The position numbers and the translations under genes were made by a program. A stretch of 64,000 nt of DNA, taken from positions 312,501 through 376,500 of the forward strand of contig NC_057863.1 in the NCBI RefSeq assembly GCF_019393635.1, in the 5' to 3' direction. Shown in pieces: positions 13,368 through 23,720 of the stretch (its first letter is position 1; the number at the start of each line of letters is the position of its first letter). The DNA comes from Dromiciops gliroides (Eukaryota > Chordata > Mammalia > Microbiotheria > Microbiotheriidae). The notes beneath the pieces were generated by a model. The model made no database searches, was not told where the DNA came from, and saw only the letters and a list, made by a program, of their open reading frames with translations.

Positions 13368-15379
13368 TTGCCGATGCTTTTGCTATGGATAAAATGTGCA
13401 ATCTTCGATTTGGATTTCAACAGTTTCACCCATATCAGATGGTGAAGCTGTGGCCAGCTGGCAGTCAGTGAATTAGCAATGTGACCACCGAAGAGCTAGC
13501 CTGAGCCTTTGGAGGGCCCCAGAAAAGAGTTCCATGGCCAGCTCAGAGGACAAACTGAGGCATATCCCGAGGTCAGCAGGAGAACTAGAAACCACATCAC
13601 AGGAGGATCGACTGAACAAAATAGATCCCGTTCCTCACATCCAGAATGATTTCCAGCACATATTTAATCTATCCATCAGGGCAGGAAGATGGTCATCATT
13701 TCAGTAAAACCTAGAACCCCCCCTTGACTTTAGGTAGCTCACGGGTGAAGAGCCGAGTCTCCGAAGCCACTACACAAGCACACTTGGAGAACTGGATTTC
13801 CGGGGAAGTAATGCTCTGAAGAACTCGCACAGACAGCCTTGCCTCTTCCCCTTGTTCATTTTCACCCAACGATGACATTTCACAAAGTACAGGAGAGCTT
13901 TGGGTCTTTTGTGCTCCCAGGTCCATATCCAGTCAGGCTCAGAAATGGAGGAAGTTAACATTCCGACAGCCATTTGTCAAAATCATACATTTCAGGCCTC
14001 TTTCCAGTTTCTAACTAATTACTGACTGAAATACAAGCAGGCCACATAAGGCATGTGTGACCCACAGAAACAATTCGGACTGATCCAAAACCAATCACAG
14101 ACCCCAAAACAGTGAGGAATGAAACCTCGTTCCATATGGGGGACCCCAACTGCTCGATTAGGCCTTCTCTCTAGAGTCAACAGCTAAATTGTTCTTTGTG
14201 TAAGTAACCATTAGTCCTCTCCTAGACTCTACTGACAAGGACAAAAGGGTGACAAGCAAAAAGCCACGATCCCACTTTTAAGTCAACAACCACAACTGTC
14301 CAAGGGACTACTAGGCCAACGTGGACACCTTCCCTGCCCTCTCTTCGGGGTAACAAGAGAAGGGAATAGAAAATAGCCAAAAAGTGATTCAGGAAATTGC
14401 CATGGGGGAACAGCAGGGCAGGGAGCATTGCTCAGAGCTTCCCTCCAGCTTACACTCAGAGGAAGGGAATGATGTAGTATTGAGAGGGAGAGCCAGAAAC
14501 GTGGCCAGCCTGGGCCTGTCCCCTAAGTGGAGGAAAGGCCTCATCAAAGCTGGGCCTCCCAAAAGGCACAGGGACAAAGGTGTTCACTTGGCAATCAGCC
14601 TGGAGAGCAGCTAGAGCTTGACTAGGGGAGATGTGCTGGGGTCTGTAGCAGTGGGGGCTGGCTGGGAGTGGATGGGAGATGCTGTCTTCCAGTGGAGGTG
14701 TGAGCCCAGGTGACAAAGGGTGGTGCAGACCTTGATAGAAACCAGCAAGGTGGGAACAGGGTGAGGTCTGTGGGAAAGCAAAGGAGTCCTGTGTTAGACA
14801 TGCCGAGTTTAAGAGGTCTATGGGACACCCAGAGGGAAGTGCCAAATGGGGCTCAGGAGAGAGATGAAGGGGGGATACCTAGATCGGACAGTCTCCTGAG
14901 AAGTGAACTTACCAAGAAAGAACTGAGTGAGAAGAGAAGGGGGTCCTGAGAAGCGCACTCATACAGAGGACGTAGACTGAGGATGAGTGAAGATCCCACA
15001 AAGAAGACAAAGAAGGAGCAGTCGGGCAGGTAGGAGGAGCAGGAGAGGCCTGGGAGGAGACAGCAGAGGCCAGCCAGCACCATCAAGAAGGCTGAGGGCT
15101 AAGAGGCCAGTGAGGGCCGAGGACCCTGGCCAGAGCAGTCTCAGGGGAGGCTGACACACCATCGATCTCCACGGTGACCTGTCCTGGAGCCTCGCACCGG
15201 CACCTCCTCCCCCCCCGGAGCTAACCACCCGCCATCTGGAAGAGAGAAAAAGAGACGCGTGGCAGCACCAAGGCTGGCCGGGGGTATCGTCCAGACGGTC
15301 CACAACAGACATCGGCTCTGAGGAGCGAGAGAACACCCAATCCGCTTTAAAAGACCACACACAAAGGCTGGAGTCCAGT
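13368..15379. other. gene-free stretch left of DERL2
   Basis: No supported gene. The region 14600-15080 is purine-rich and resembles a widespread old mammalian repeat whose family I cannot name. In human the DHX33 gene begins about 2 kb from DERL2, but none of its helicase motifs is seen here. Confidence 0.5.
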
Positions 15380-15760
15380 GAGAGAGAATGAATTCAGTTT
15401 TATTTTGTCCTCTGAAAGGTCCATGTACCCGGCTCTTCCACCCAAGACCGGGAAGGGGAGAAAGTTCTGCTGCGGGCGTTCTCACACAGAGCTGGCAGCA
15501 AGCGTCTTTGCCATGTTTTTGGCTCCAATAGGTTACGCTTTCAGTACCCGTGTCAATAATGGTCAAGTGAAGAAACACGGGCAAGCTGCTGGACAGGTCT
15601 CCTGGATTTACCATGGAGGTTCCGTTACATAAGGTACTTCTGGATTTAAAAACGGGAAAGCCAGATGTGTCCACACTTCTGAAACAAAGAGTAAAAGCAT
15701 CCCAGAGATCTCCGTGGAACCCTGCCTTCCCAGGTGGATTTCGCACTCGGCACTGTCCTC
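15380..15760 (-). other. DERL2: DERL2 3' UTR
   Basis: This is the sequence after the DERL2 stop codon on the minus strand. An AATAAA signal reads on the minus strand at 15404-15399, so cleavage about 15-25 bases beyond it would give a 3' UTR of roughly 380 bases. Use of longer alternative ends cannot be excluded. No repeat is seen in this stretch. Confidence 0.6.
15399..15404 (-). terminator. DERL2: poly(A) signal of DERL2
   Basis: A canonical AATAAA on the minus strand, about 360 bases past the stop codon. It is the first such hexamer I see downstream of the gene. Confidence 0.6.
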
Positions 15761-15866
15761 CTAGCCTCCAAGGCGCTGGCCTTCGCCCCATGCAAAGCCT
15801 CCTGGTCGCTCTTCAGGTAAGGGGTTGTAATTGGGATCGTCATCCGGCGTATCAAAAATTGCCTTC
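15761..15866 (-). CDS. DERL2: DERL2 terminal coding exon 7 (residues 205-239, stop)
   Basis: Encodes the cytosolic tail [20 protein letters not shown] followed by the SHP box and TAG at 15763-15761. The acceptor is tttcag at 15868-15867. The intron before it is about 2.4 kb and contains an L2 copy. Confidence 0.96.
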
Positions 15867-18800
15867 CTGAAAACAGATGACAGAAATCATCTACCCCCCC
15901 CCAGCACTTTTACACTTTAGTCTCTGGGGAATTGGGGGGGGGGGGGAATGGCAGTTCTGAGAAACCAAACTGGCAAAAAGCTACGGTAACTGCTGGGCAA
16001 TGAGTGGGTGTTTTCCCCTTGGATCCTAATCAAGCAAAGCTAAAATAAAACAAAGAGAACACTAGGAAAGATACAGTACAGGCAACAAAAGGCCAACTTG
16101 TTTCCTCTGAATTCGTAGATAAAACAAGTACTTTACTTATGTGCAGTCCTTCCAACAGGCCCGCCAGACAGTATTCCTCAGCCCCGACTACTCCAAATCC
16201 AGCAGAGCTAATCATCATGCCCCTACGGCTTCAAGCCCCAAAGTTCCACGACCCCCTGTGTAGCACACGTGACAACTGGGAGACTCTCTGAGGAGGGGCG
16301 ACCCAGCCCCGCCCTGCCTGCTCAGGGCATATCTCATTTAGCAAGGTTTTCTTGACATGAAACCCTGCCTGACTGCTGTTCTCAGTTCTGCCCTCCAGGG
16401 TCACCAAGAAGAACCCTTCCAAGTATTTGAAGGCACCGTCAACTCCCCAGCCGTTTTCATGGGTATGGGTCAGACCCAGGTGTATACATTATCTTCCCCC
16501 AACAGGGCAGGAACTCGTCCTGTCTATCCCCAGCAGCCAACACAGCCCCTGGACGCTGGCTGGTTTAGCAACATCCTTCCTAAACTATCACTGGGACCGC
16601 ACACTCGCTGTGGATGAATGGGGCCTGAGGAAGGCAGAGGTCAGCAGGGCGGACCATCACCTCCAAATCCCTGAAGTTATGCCTAGGCCTACACTATACA
16701 TCTATGTTAATTATTATACACATCATGCCAAGACAGCAATAGTGGTTTCAACAGCTGCAATCACATGGCTGACTCACAATGAGCCTGCAGGGCCCTAAAA
16801 CCCTGGGGGCTCTTCCATAAAAGCTTGTTAGGCACACCTGCCCTCTGACTGCCCCCTCCCAATACCCCAACTTTATACTTGGGATTTTTTTTTTTAATTC
16901 ACACATAAGACTAAATTTCTCCCTGATTAAGTTCCATTTTGTTAGATGTGATTCTAAGTTTTAGATTGTCAAAATAATTTGGACCTTCTCTTAGGCCATA
17001 AAAATATCAGAGTGTGCTACCAATGCCTCTTACCGAGCCAGCACTCAGCCCTTTCCGACAGCTGTCCTCAGACTTCCCCAGGGCTCTTATCAAGCCTGGC
17101 AGAACCGCCTGGTTCTTGGGGGTCACTACTTCTACTTTGAGACACTCCCCAAAGATGGCATTTTCCCAGGAAGCCAGGCTAAGCTCCCTATGCAACCCAT
17201 CTTCCTTTCTGACCGTTCTCTAGTGTCACCCTCACCACCTTACTCACATATCCAACACCCTCGTTTGGGGCCTTGCCCCTTCTCATCTAGATGAAGGCCA
17301 CAGCCTCTTTCTTAATTGGTCTCCCTGCCTCAGGCTCCCCACTCTAGTCCCCCTGGTCTGAGGCAAAGAGAAGGCAATAAGCATTTCTATGGTGCCTCCC
17401 ATGGGCCAGGCACTGCGTGAGTGCTTTTACAAATATTAGCTCATTTGTTGCATCAGGATAAAACGTCAACTCCTCTGCCTGGCATTTCAGTTTATGGGGC
17501 ACGGTTCCTCACATCCGACACTCTGCCACCCACCCGAAGGTTGTGGCACCAGCTGTGCCCCAGGCCTTTGGATCCTGATCTTCCTCATTAGGTGTACACC
17601 TCTTGGGCCCAAACCACCTGGCCTTCCTTTGTACTTTCCCACTTTTTATTTCGGAGGGATATGTGTATAAACAGACTTTCATTAGAACACATGCTCCTTG
17701 TGAGCAGAGATCGTTTCTGTCTCCGTGCTGGTGGCACAGCAGGAGTTTATTAAGCACCCGAGAGATGATTTAAAGCTCATCACAAGCAGGATCCAAATAC
17801 CTTTCCAGGGTTATCCCACATCATTCCCCCTCCCCAACTCGATGGTTCAGCCAATGTGACCTTCCTCTCGTTTCTCATGCACAGACTTCATCTCCCGTCA
17901 GAGGGGCTGCCTGCAAGGCATTCCTTCCTCACCCGTCCTTGTCAGGACCCCAAAGAGGCCAAGCCCTAAGCAAGCATCACCAGTGACTTTACTGGTGAAG
18001 GGATGCCCAATGAGAAGCCTTCCTCTTAACAATGAGAGGTTAAATGACTGCCCCAGGGTCTCCCTGCCAGGGTGTCTCAGAGGGAGGGAGGCTTCTGCAC
18101 CACACCACCTTCCAGCAAATTCACAGAGCTCAGGACATCAGGACATCCTATCACCTGATACTCTGTCACGAATGACCCCTTTCTCCGGTCATTTGACATT
18201 ATCTAAATGGGGATGACTGCTGTGACACGGTTCATAAAATCCCACAATCCAGCATGAGAGAATACTCACAAAATAGCAGGTGTTTTCAGAATTCTTGCTC
18301 CCCCTGGCTGATTGGGAAATACATCTTCCAAGAAAAAATAGATGTGTCCAACTGCAATTCCTAGAATCAACCATAAAACAAAGGGAAAACAGGAGGGAAG
18401 AGATAAAATACTGGACTCGTGCTACCTGCAGACCTGGCCAACACAGGGCAGGTGCCTAGCAGACTGAAAGTAAAGGCTCCCTCAGCAGCCTCCAGACACT
18501 TCCATCTAAAGGCTTCTAGAAGAGAGAACAAAAGGGAGAAAGAAAGTAACACCAAGTCTCTTACCCAGGAGGTCCACAATGATGGAGTTGCCCAGTAACA
18601 AGGAGAAGCCCATGAGCACCCAGGGCAGAAATGGGGCCTGGAAGTTGAGAAGGCCAAAGAAGTTCATGCGAACGTATGGATTCCTTCGGCTCCACACGTA
18701 GACAAGCATGATAGTGAAGGCCTGGCCCAAGAACACTAAGCTCACGAACAAACCGAAAAGCTTGCAGCGTGTCAAGGAAAATCAAAGACACCAGCAATCT

Positions 18801-21800
18801 AGGAGGAAAGGGGAGGGGGGGGGGCAGCAGAGAACTTCTGGGGAGGCCAGAACACAGCCACTGCTCTAGGGAGCAAGATGAAGCAGGCCGGTGCTCAGCG
18901 AACTCCGTCAGGGAGCGCCAGGCTCAGTGCGGGGAGCAGCGGCAATCAGGGTCTGAGTGAAGAGTTGTCCCTCCCTCCGTCCCCACCCCCCCATGCCCAG
19001 CTTTCGAGGTCACAAGGCCAAAATCCAGCCCCCAGTGGGAGTAAGGGTGCCTCGAGGGGACCTTCTCTTCCTCATGATCCCCTCCCAGGAGCAGACCCCT
19101 AAGCAGATCTGGCCTGTTGGCCTTTGTGGTTCGACTCTGCGTCTTGCATGATGTCCCCCAGCCCAATGCAGTCCTTCCAAAGGATGTTTCCATGTGACAA
19201 GTCTGTCCTCTGGGCAGCTTCAGACTGTTGTGATCACTCGGAACCAAAGGAGCCTCATTTAAGAACTTGCCTTAACCCAGGTTACGAAGAGGGTGTTTTG
19301 TAGCAGAGTGCTCAAGTGGAGGTTCTCTGACCTAAAACCCTCATAGAGGGGCAGCCCATCCAACCCCCTCTGAGCTTGGGGAGACCCCAGAAAATGCTAG
19401 GCAGAGCAGGAGCGAGAAGCCTGTGACAGAAAGCCTGGCTGAAGGGCTAGCAGGGCCAGGAGAGAGGAGGGGCATCACGACTTCCCAGGGGGCCATCCAC
19501 CTGCTGAAGGATACAGTCATTAAGAGTCCCCCAAAAAGGAACATAAATACAAAGTCGGCTGTCCGGCCTCGGAAAGAGCCTTCTTCCAGCATTCGGCAGT
19601 AACGGTATCTGAAGGTGGAGTCAGGAAAGAAGACGGTCCAAAAGCACAAAGGTGTGGAGCACATTCGATCCCTTGGGCATCCCCAGAGCTCCACAGCTGG
19701 CTGCTCTCCTCCCAGATCCTCAAGCAGTGCCTGAGAGCACCAAAGACGATTAACCCTCCCCCCCCATGTGACTCCAAGGGCACTGACCCAGTGAGGGTAC
19801 CGAGCACAGGTCCTGGACCCAGCGACTCCGAGAGTCCTACTCATGGGCCTACTCTTTGCACTCACTGCTTTCCTTCTGTCCCTTCTAAGTCAAAGACCTT
19901 TTCCTTCCATAGTTAAACGCATAAGGCGCAAGGCACAGCCTGGCCTTTTCTCCACTCCCTCACCAATCACCCTGGCAGACTCCTGGAACCTGCCATGACC
20001 CTTTCTCCCTGCTTCAATCTGCTTTCCTCTGTGCCTTCCCCTCCCCCTCAAATCCAAGTGATGGGCTTGGGTATCCTCCCTTTGAGGGATGATTTGGAGT
20101 TTCCACCGTTCAGCGAGCAGTGGGGCTGACTTGCCCCATGACCGAGGGCTGTGACCCACCCAGCCCTTTGCTGACCCTCTCCTTCCTTCTCCATCACCAC
20201 TTCCAAGCCAGAGTGGGTAGGATGGGGTCTCATCATCTCCATCCTGCTGCTGAGAATCCTTTTTTTTTTTTTTTTTTGGTGAGGCAATTGGGGTTAAGTG
20301 ACTTGCCCAGGGTCACACAGCTAGTAAGTGTTAAGTGTCTAAGGCTGGATTTGAACTCAGGTACTCCTGACTCCAGGGCCAGTGCTCTATCCACTGTGCC
20401 ACCTAGCTGCCCTGAGAATCCTTTTTGAAGGCTCTGTCATCGAGTCAAGAATGAGCTAGTCTGCTTTGAACAAAGTTCCAGTCAATACTCTCCCTGTCAG
20501 TCCCTAATTCTCAAGACAAGATTAGTTCATGTCTCCAGACCTGAACCTCTCTTTTCCTTATATCACAATCACCCTGTGAGATGGGGGGGGGAAGAGAACA
20601 AGCATTTATTAAGCACCCACTGTGTGCAGGCACTGGGCTAAGTGCTTTTTTGCCAACAATATCCCATTTGACCTTCACACCAATCCTGGGAGGAAGATAC
20701 AGCTGCTATCTCCACTAAACATCTGAGAGGACGACTTCCCACAGTCACAAAGACAGTGGGCATTGCTCACATTTGCACCCTGGCCGCCAGAATTCTATCC
20801 AAAGCCTCAAAGGGCTTCCTATAGCTATAAACTCAGTCTCAACATCTCTCACATATAGCCCCCTCTCTCCTCACTGCCCCATCACCTCACACCTGAACCA
20901 CTACTGGGGGTCTGCCTCTGGTCCCTCCCCACTCCAGTCTGTCCTCTATTCAGCCACCAAAGTGACTTCCTAAAGCTCAGGTCAACCATGTCACCCCCTC
21001 CCCTCAGTAACCTCCAGTGGCTCCCTATGGCCTCCAGGAACAAATTCAAAATGCTGCTTGGCATCTGAATCCGTTCATAACCTGCCCCCTCCTCCCTTTC
21101 CAGTTATCTGACACCTTATCTCTGCCCCCCCCCTTCAGTTTAGTGACCCAGGCCTCCTGGCTGTCCTACCAACAAGACCCCCCTCTCCCCCCATGCTATC
21201 TGTCCTCTACTCTAATTACTGACCTTCCTGGATTCCTTCAAGTCTCAACTAAAACCTCATCTTTTACTAGAAGCCTTCCCCAACCCCTCTTAATTCCAGA
21301 GCCTTCCTTCTAATTGTTTCCCTCTTTATCCTGTCTATATACAGATTGTTTGTACATATTTGTTTGCAAGTTGTCTCCCCCATGAGATTGAACCTCTTTT
21401 TGTGTCCCCAGTGTTTAGCACACTACTACCTGGCACATAGTAGGTACTTAATCATTGGCTACTGACTCAGCACGATAAACAAAAGCCAAAAGAGCAAAAT
21501 CACAGCCAAAACATGGTTTTCTGACAGTCCTTGGTAGTCATGCATCTGAGAAAGGATACAAGAAAATCATATTAAATAAAAAATTGAATCCAACTGGTCC
21601 AAAGAACAAGAAATTGGTGATTAATCTCCATATCTGTAAAGTGAAAAAAAAGTGGATTAGCTCAGGTGCAATTATGAGAAGTGCTTCCGTAAAGAGCCAG
21701 AAGAGAAAGGCCATCATTTGGAATTTCCAACCTTATCTCAGGTCGTGTCAACATTCCTATTCTATCGGTAACTGGGTCAAAAAGCAGGGTAACATTTCCC

Positions 21801-23156
21801 CCAATTTGCTTGATCCTTTAAACCATAAAAGAACACTATAAGGAGCAATTACACACCCAACTTGTCCCCTACAGACTGAGCTCAAACACTTGATAGCAGG
21901 GAGGGAGGAAAATGGATGCTCTTTGTTTGGAGAAAGTCCCCAGAAACAAAGGCGGTTCATTTAGACCCTTTGCAATTGCTAAGCTCCCACAAAGGAGCCT
22001 TGCAGTATTTTATCCTAAAAGCCGACTTTAACCTGGGATCTCGGAACTCAGTTCCTTTCAGTGAAAACATTTCAATATAATTGGCACCCTGTAAATGTAT
22101 AGTTGGGCAAGCGCGTTTCCACACCTCTTTAGTGGTGCCCTAGGTATCTTTTTCTTTTTTGGTGGAGCAATGAGGGTTAAGTGACTTGCCCAGGGTCACA
22201 CAGCTAGTAAGCGTCAAGGGTCTGAGGCCGGATTTGAACTCAGGCTCCTGAACCCAGGCCGGTGCTTTATCCACTGCTCCACCTAGCTGCCCCCATGCCC
22301 TAGGTATCTTACTATACAGCCTTAGAAACGTGCTCTTGAGGAGGGAGGGTTTCCTCTCCCAGTCAGAAGAAGGCTAGGAGGCAGCTCTAGATGCGGGCCC
22401 GAGGAGAGCCCTTAGATTCCCGCGGAGACCGGCCCGCGGGTACAACACGACCCGATACAATGTAACACGACCCAACACGAAAACATATAAAACGCGGCCT
22501 CGGTTCGCAGGGCTGACCTCGACACCAAAGGCTCTTCCCTCCAACACCCACCCGGCGGGGAGGACAACTCCAACCTCAGTCTCCCATCTGGAAAGTCACC
22601 GGATCCTTACGTGGCCGGGACAGGGGTCAGTTGGTCACCCTCCAGTGGCCCCGAGGTCCGGGCACCATGCCCCGAAGAGGGCGCATTCGGAGGCAGGGGC
22701 AGAGCCTGGTCAGCCCCGCCTGCGGCGGGAGCGAAGAGCCGGGCATCGCGCTGGGTGGGGCCCAGCACACAGCAGGTGCTTAATAAGTGCAGGTCAGCCA
22801 GAACGGCCTCCCGCCAACCGTGCTCCCTCGCTCGCTCACCTGGAAGTGCCTGAGGATGAGCTCGGGGTTGAAGTAGAGCTGGAAGGGCGTGATCAGCTCC
22901 AATTGCTGGAGGGGAAGAAGAGACGGCCGGTCAGGCACACTCCCCCCTTGGCCGGCCCGGCCTCCTCCTCCGTCAGGGCCAGACCCGGGCGGCCCCGGCC
23001 CCCGCCCGTCCTCCCCTTCCAGGCCCCGGCCCCGCCCAGCCCTCCGCCGGGCCTCCCCCTCACCACGGCGGCCGTGGTGAGCACGCAGGCCGTGGTGTAC
23101 GCGCGGCTCACGGGCGGGATCTGCAAGTACTCCAGCCTCAGGCTCTGGTACGCCAT
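15761..23156 (-). CDS. DERL2: Derlin-2, seven-exon coding sequence
   Basis: Derlin-2 is a polytopic ER-membrane, rhomboid-like pseudoprotease that works with the HRD1/SEL1L ligase and p97/VCP to retrotranslocate misfolded proteins for ER-associated degradation. Seven exons on the minus strand (23156-23064, 22905-22840, 21633-21560, 19608-19515, 18760-18565, 18360-18270, 15866-15761) join in frame to 720 bp, giving 239 residues plus TAG, the usual family length. Every junction has GT donors and AG acceptors. The protein starts [20 protein letters not shown], carries the derlin WR motif at residues 55-56, several hydrophobic membrane segments, and ends with the p97-binding SHP box WGEGQRLG (231-238). 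The ATG has A at -3 and G at +4. It shares a divergent CpG-island promoter with MIS12. The family is known to be induced by the unfolded protein response, and an ERSE-like site lies upstream. Compared with my memory of human Derlin-2 only a few conservative changes are seen, so it looks intact and constrained. Confidence 0.97.
17220..17765 (+). mobile_element. L2 LINE 3' end in DERL2 intron 6, with a MIR-class insert
   Basis: L2 wording runs from about 17225 ('cacctt actcacatatccaa') to 17760 ('gcaggagtttattaagcacc'). A MIR-like segment at about 17370-17455 ('ggcactgcgtgagtgctttt') interrupts it. Both are old. Confidence 0.6.
18270..18360 (-). CDS. DERL2: DERL2 coding exon 6 (residues 175-204 and part of 205)
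   Basis: Encodes [20 protein letters not shown] and ARILKTPAI, the last membrane segment and start of the cytosolic tail. The acceptor is ttctag and the donor gtgagt. [11 protein letters not shown] differs slightly from the human GGIRILKTPSI (from memory). Confidence 0.95.
18565..18760 (-). CDS. DERL2: DERL2 coding exon 5 (residues 110-174 and part of 175)
   Basis: The longest exon (196 bp). It encodes the segment from [15 protein letters not shown] to SIIVDLLG, covering several membrane helices of the rhomboid-like fold. The acceptor is gcaag and the donor gtaaga. It ends one base into a Gly codon. Confidence 0.96.
19515..19608 (-). CDS. DERL2: DERL2 coding exon 4 (residues 78-109)
   Basis: Encodes [19 protein letters not shown] and the following membrane segment to GGLLMT. 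The acceptor is cttcag and the donor gtatcc. The exon ends in phase 0. Confidence 0.95.
20265..20411 (-). mobile_element. tRNA-derived marsupial SINE in DERL2 intron 3
   Basis: Minus-strand SINE with a poly(T) start and a head at the right end. It is flanked by the perfect duplication CTGAGAATCCTTTTT at 20250-20264 and 20412-20426. Confidence 0.93.
20590..20800 (-). mobile_element. MIR SINE in DERL2 intron 3
   Basis: Minus-strand MIR wording ('agcatttattaagcacccac', 'tgtgcaggcactgggctaag'), diverged. Confidence 0.65.
20810..21470 (+). mobile_element. L2 LINE 3' end in DERL2 intron 3
   Basis: Long L2 3' end: 'ccagtggctccctatggcct', 'cttctagaagccttcccca'-type wording near 21270, 'gtttgtacatatttg' and the terminal 'cctggcacatagtaggtact' at about 21430-21450. 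It stops roughly 100 bp before DERL2 exon 3. Confidence 0.8.
21560..21633 (-). CDS. DERL2: DERL2 coding exon 3 (residues 54-77 and part of 78)
   Basis: Begins [16 protein letters not shown], including the conserved WR motif and a membrane segment. It ends with two bases of a Leu codon (TT) before a gtatcc donor. The split codon is completed by the first base of exon 4. Confidence 0.94.
22151..22294 (-). mobile_element. tRNA-derived marsupial SINE in DERL2 intron 2
   Basis: Minus-strand SINE flanked by the perfect 15-bp duplication TGCCCTAGGTATCTT at 22136-22150 and 22296-22310. Confidence 0.93.
22840..22905 (-). CDS. DERL2: DERL2 coding exon 2 (residues 32-53)
   Basis: Encodes [20 protein letters not shown] plus FQ, the first luminal-loop region. 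It is preceded by a ccag acceptor and followed by a gtgagc donor. It is in phase 0 at both ends. Human has FK where LR stands here (from memory). Confidence 0.95.
23064..23156 (-). CDS. DERL2: DERL2 coding exon 1 (residues 1-31)
   Basis: Holds the start codon and the N-terminal cytosolic segment through TTAAV. It ends in phase 0 before a gtgag donor at 23063. The following intron is only about 158 bp and very GC-rich. Confidence 0.95.
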
Positions 23157-23187
23157 CTTCCCCGCCCGCCCCGCCCCGCGCGCCCGC

Positions 23188-23197
23188 GGCGCTGCCG

Positions 23198-23228
<31 letters not shown>

Positions 23229-23244
23229 TTCCGCTTCCGCCGCC
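23188..23244 (-). repeat. GCC/GGC trinucleotide tract beside the DERL2 start
   Basis: A run of GCC triplets on the plus strand contains seven uninterrupted units at 23206-23226, flanked by near-perfect units. It reads GGC on the DERL2 strand and lies about 30-90 bases upstream of the DERL2 ATG, so probably in the 5' UTR or core promoter. In the DERL2 frame it would read as alanines, but no in-frame ATG is seen upstream. Confidence 0.8.
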
Positions 23245-23295
23245 AGGGGCGGGACACTCGGAGCCTCTTTCCGGGCCGCGAGCCCACGAACGCTG

Positions 23296-23557
23296 CCAAT
23301 GGGAGGCCTCCGTTGGGCAGCACGCCCCTCCAAATCCCAGAATGCCTCCCCACGAGAGCTCGCGGATCACGCCGAACGCCGCTTGGATGGGCCAATCAAT
23401 GCCCGCCACTGCTCTCCGTCCCGCCTCAACCCTGCGGATCACCAATCAGCATGGCACAACTGGAACACGACCTCAGCTAACCAGCAGATCGCTCTCCTCC
23501 CGCCTGGGTCTCATTAGTGGAGCAAAAAGTCCATCAGGAATGGCTCTTGTTCATTGG
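23296..23557. promoter_or_regulatory. cluster of four CCAAT boxes (NF-Y type)
   Basis: CCAAT is found at 23296-23300, 23392-23396 and 23442-23446 on the plus strand and at 23557-23553 on the minus strand. All lie between the DERL2 start codon and the presumed MIS12 start site. Such clusters are typical NF-Y sites in divergent and cell-cycle promoters. Confidence 0.6.
23392..23410 (+). promoter_or_regulatory. ERSE-like element, CCAAT-N9-CCACT
   Basis: CCAAT at 23392-23396 is followed after exactly nine bases by CCACT. The ER stress response element is CCAAT-N9-CCACG, so one base differs. It lies about 240 bp upstream of the DERL2 start codon. Derlin-2 is an unfolded-protein-response target in mammals, so a functional role is plausible, but the last base is important for ATF6 binding. 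Confidence 0.4.
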
Positions 23558-23599
23558 TCGCGGCCGGATGCCGATCTCGAGGGGGCGGAGCAAAACGCA

Positions 23600-23720
23600 G
23601 CGTAGGGAAGCGTTGCCGGTTTGAAGGAGGCAGCGGGCGCGAACGCGCGGGCTCCCCGTTCGGGGCGGATCCGGATGTGGAGGGCAGCTGAGTAGGCGTC
23701 GCTGCAGTCGAGCCATCCCG
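23600..23720 (+). other. MIS12: MIS12 non-coding exon 1 (start approximate)
   Basis: The exon is inferred from a gtacgt donor at 23721, the CpG-island context, and the acceptor tttgcctag at 24993-25001 just upstream of the coding exon. The transcription start is not visible directly, so the left edge is a guess. The intron (23721-25001) has no coding sequence and no clear repeat. Confidence 0.5.
23620..23625 (+). promoter_or_regulatory. MIS12: CHR-like element TTTGAA near the MIS12 start
   Basis: TTTGAA lies about 95 bases upstream of the exon 1 donor, in the window where MIS12 transcription should begin. It sits downstream of the CCAAT cluster. CHR elements bind the MuvB core of DREAM/MMB complexes and drive G2/M expression. 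MIS12 acts in mitosis, which fits, but the hexamer is short. Confidence 0.4.

Noticed and set aside
13711-13973. possible conserved exon on the minus strand (KCACVVASETRLFTRELP)
   Set aside because: It reads plausibly but I recognise no family, and no consistent splice sites or neighbouring exons were found.
14600-15080. part of DHX33
   Set aside because: No DEAH-box or helicase motif in any frame; the purine-rich sequence fits an old repeat better.
15141-15791. 216-codon minus-strand frame
   Set aside because: It overlaps the last DERL2 exon out of frame and its 3' UTR; the DERL2 frame is certain there.
23157-23333. N-terminal extension of DERL2 in frame
   Set aside because: The frame is open but the upstream start is TTG, not ATG. 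The ATG at 23156 has a good context and gives the exact family length.
22780-23445. 221-codon minus-strand frame overlapping DERL2 exon 2
   Set aside because: Only [17 protein letters not shown] within it is real coding sequence; the Gly-rich remainder is the GGC tract and intron 1 read in another frame.
22645-23517. 290-codon open frame on the plus strand
   Set aside because: It lies antisense to DERL2 exons 1-2 inside the CpG island; GC-rich sequence has few stops and the translation is low-complexity Ala/Pro/Arg.
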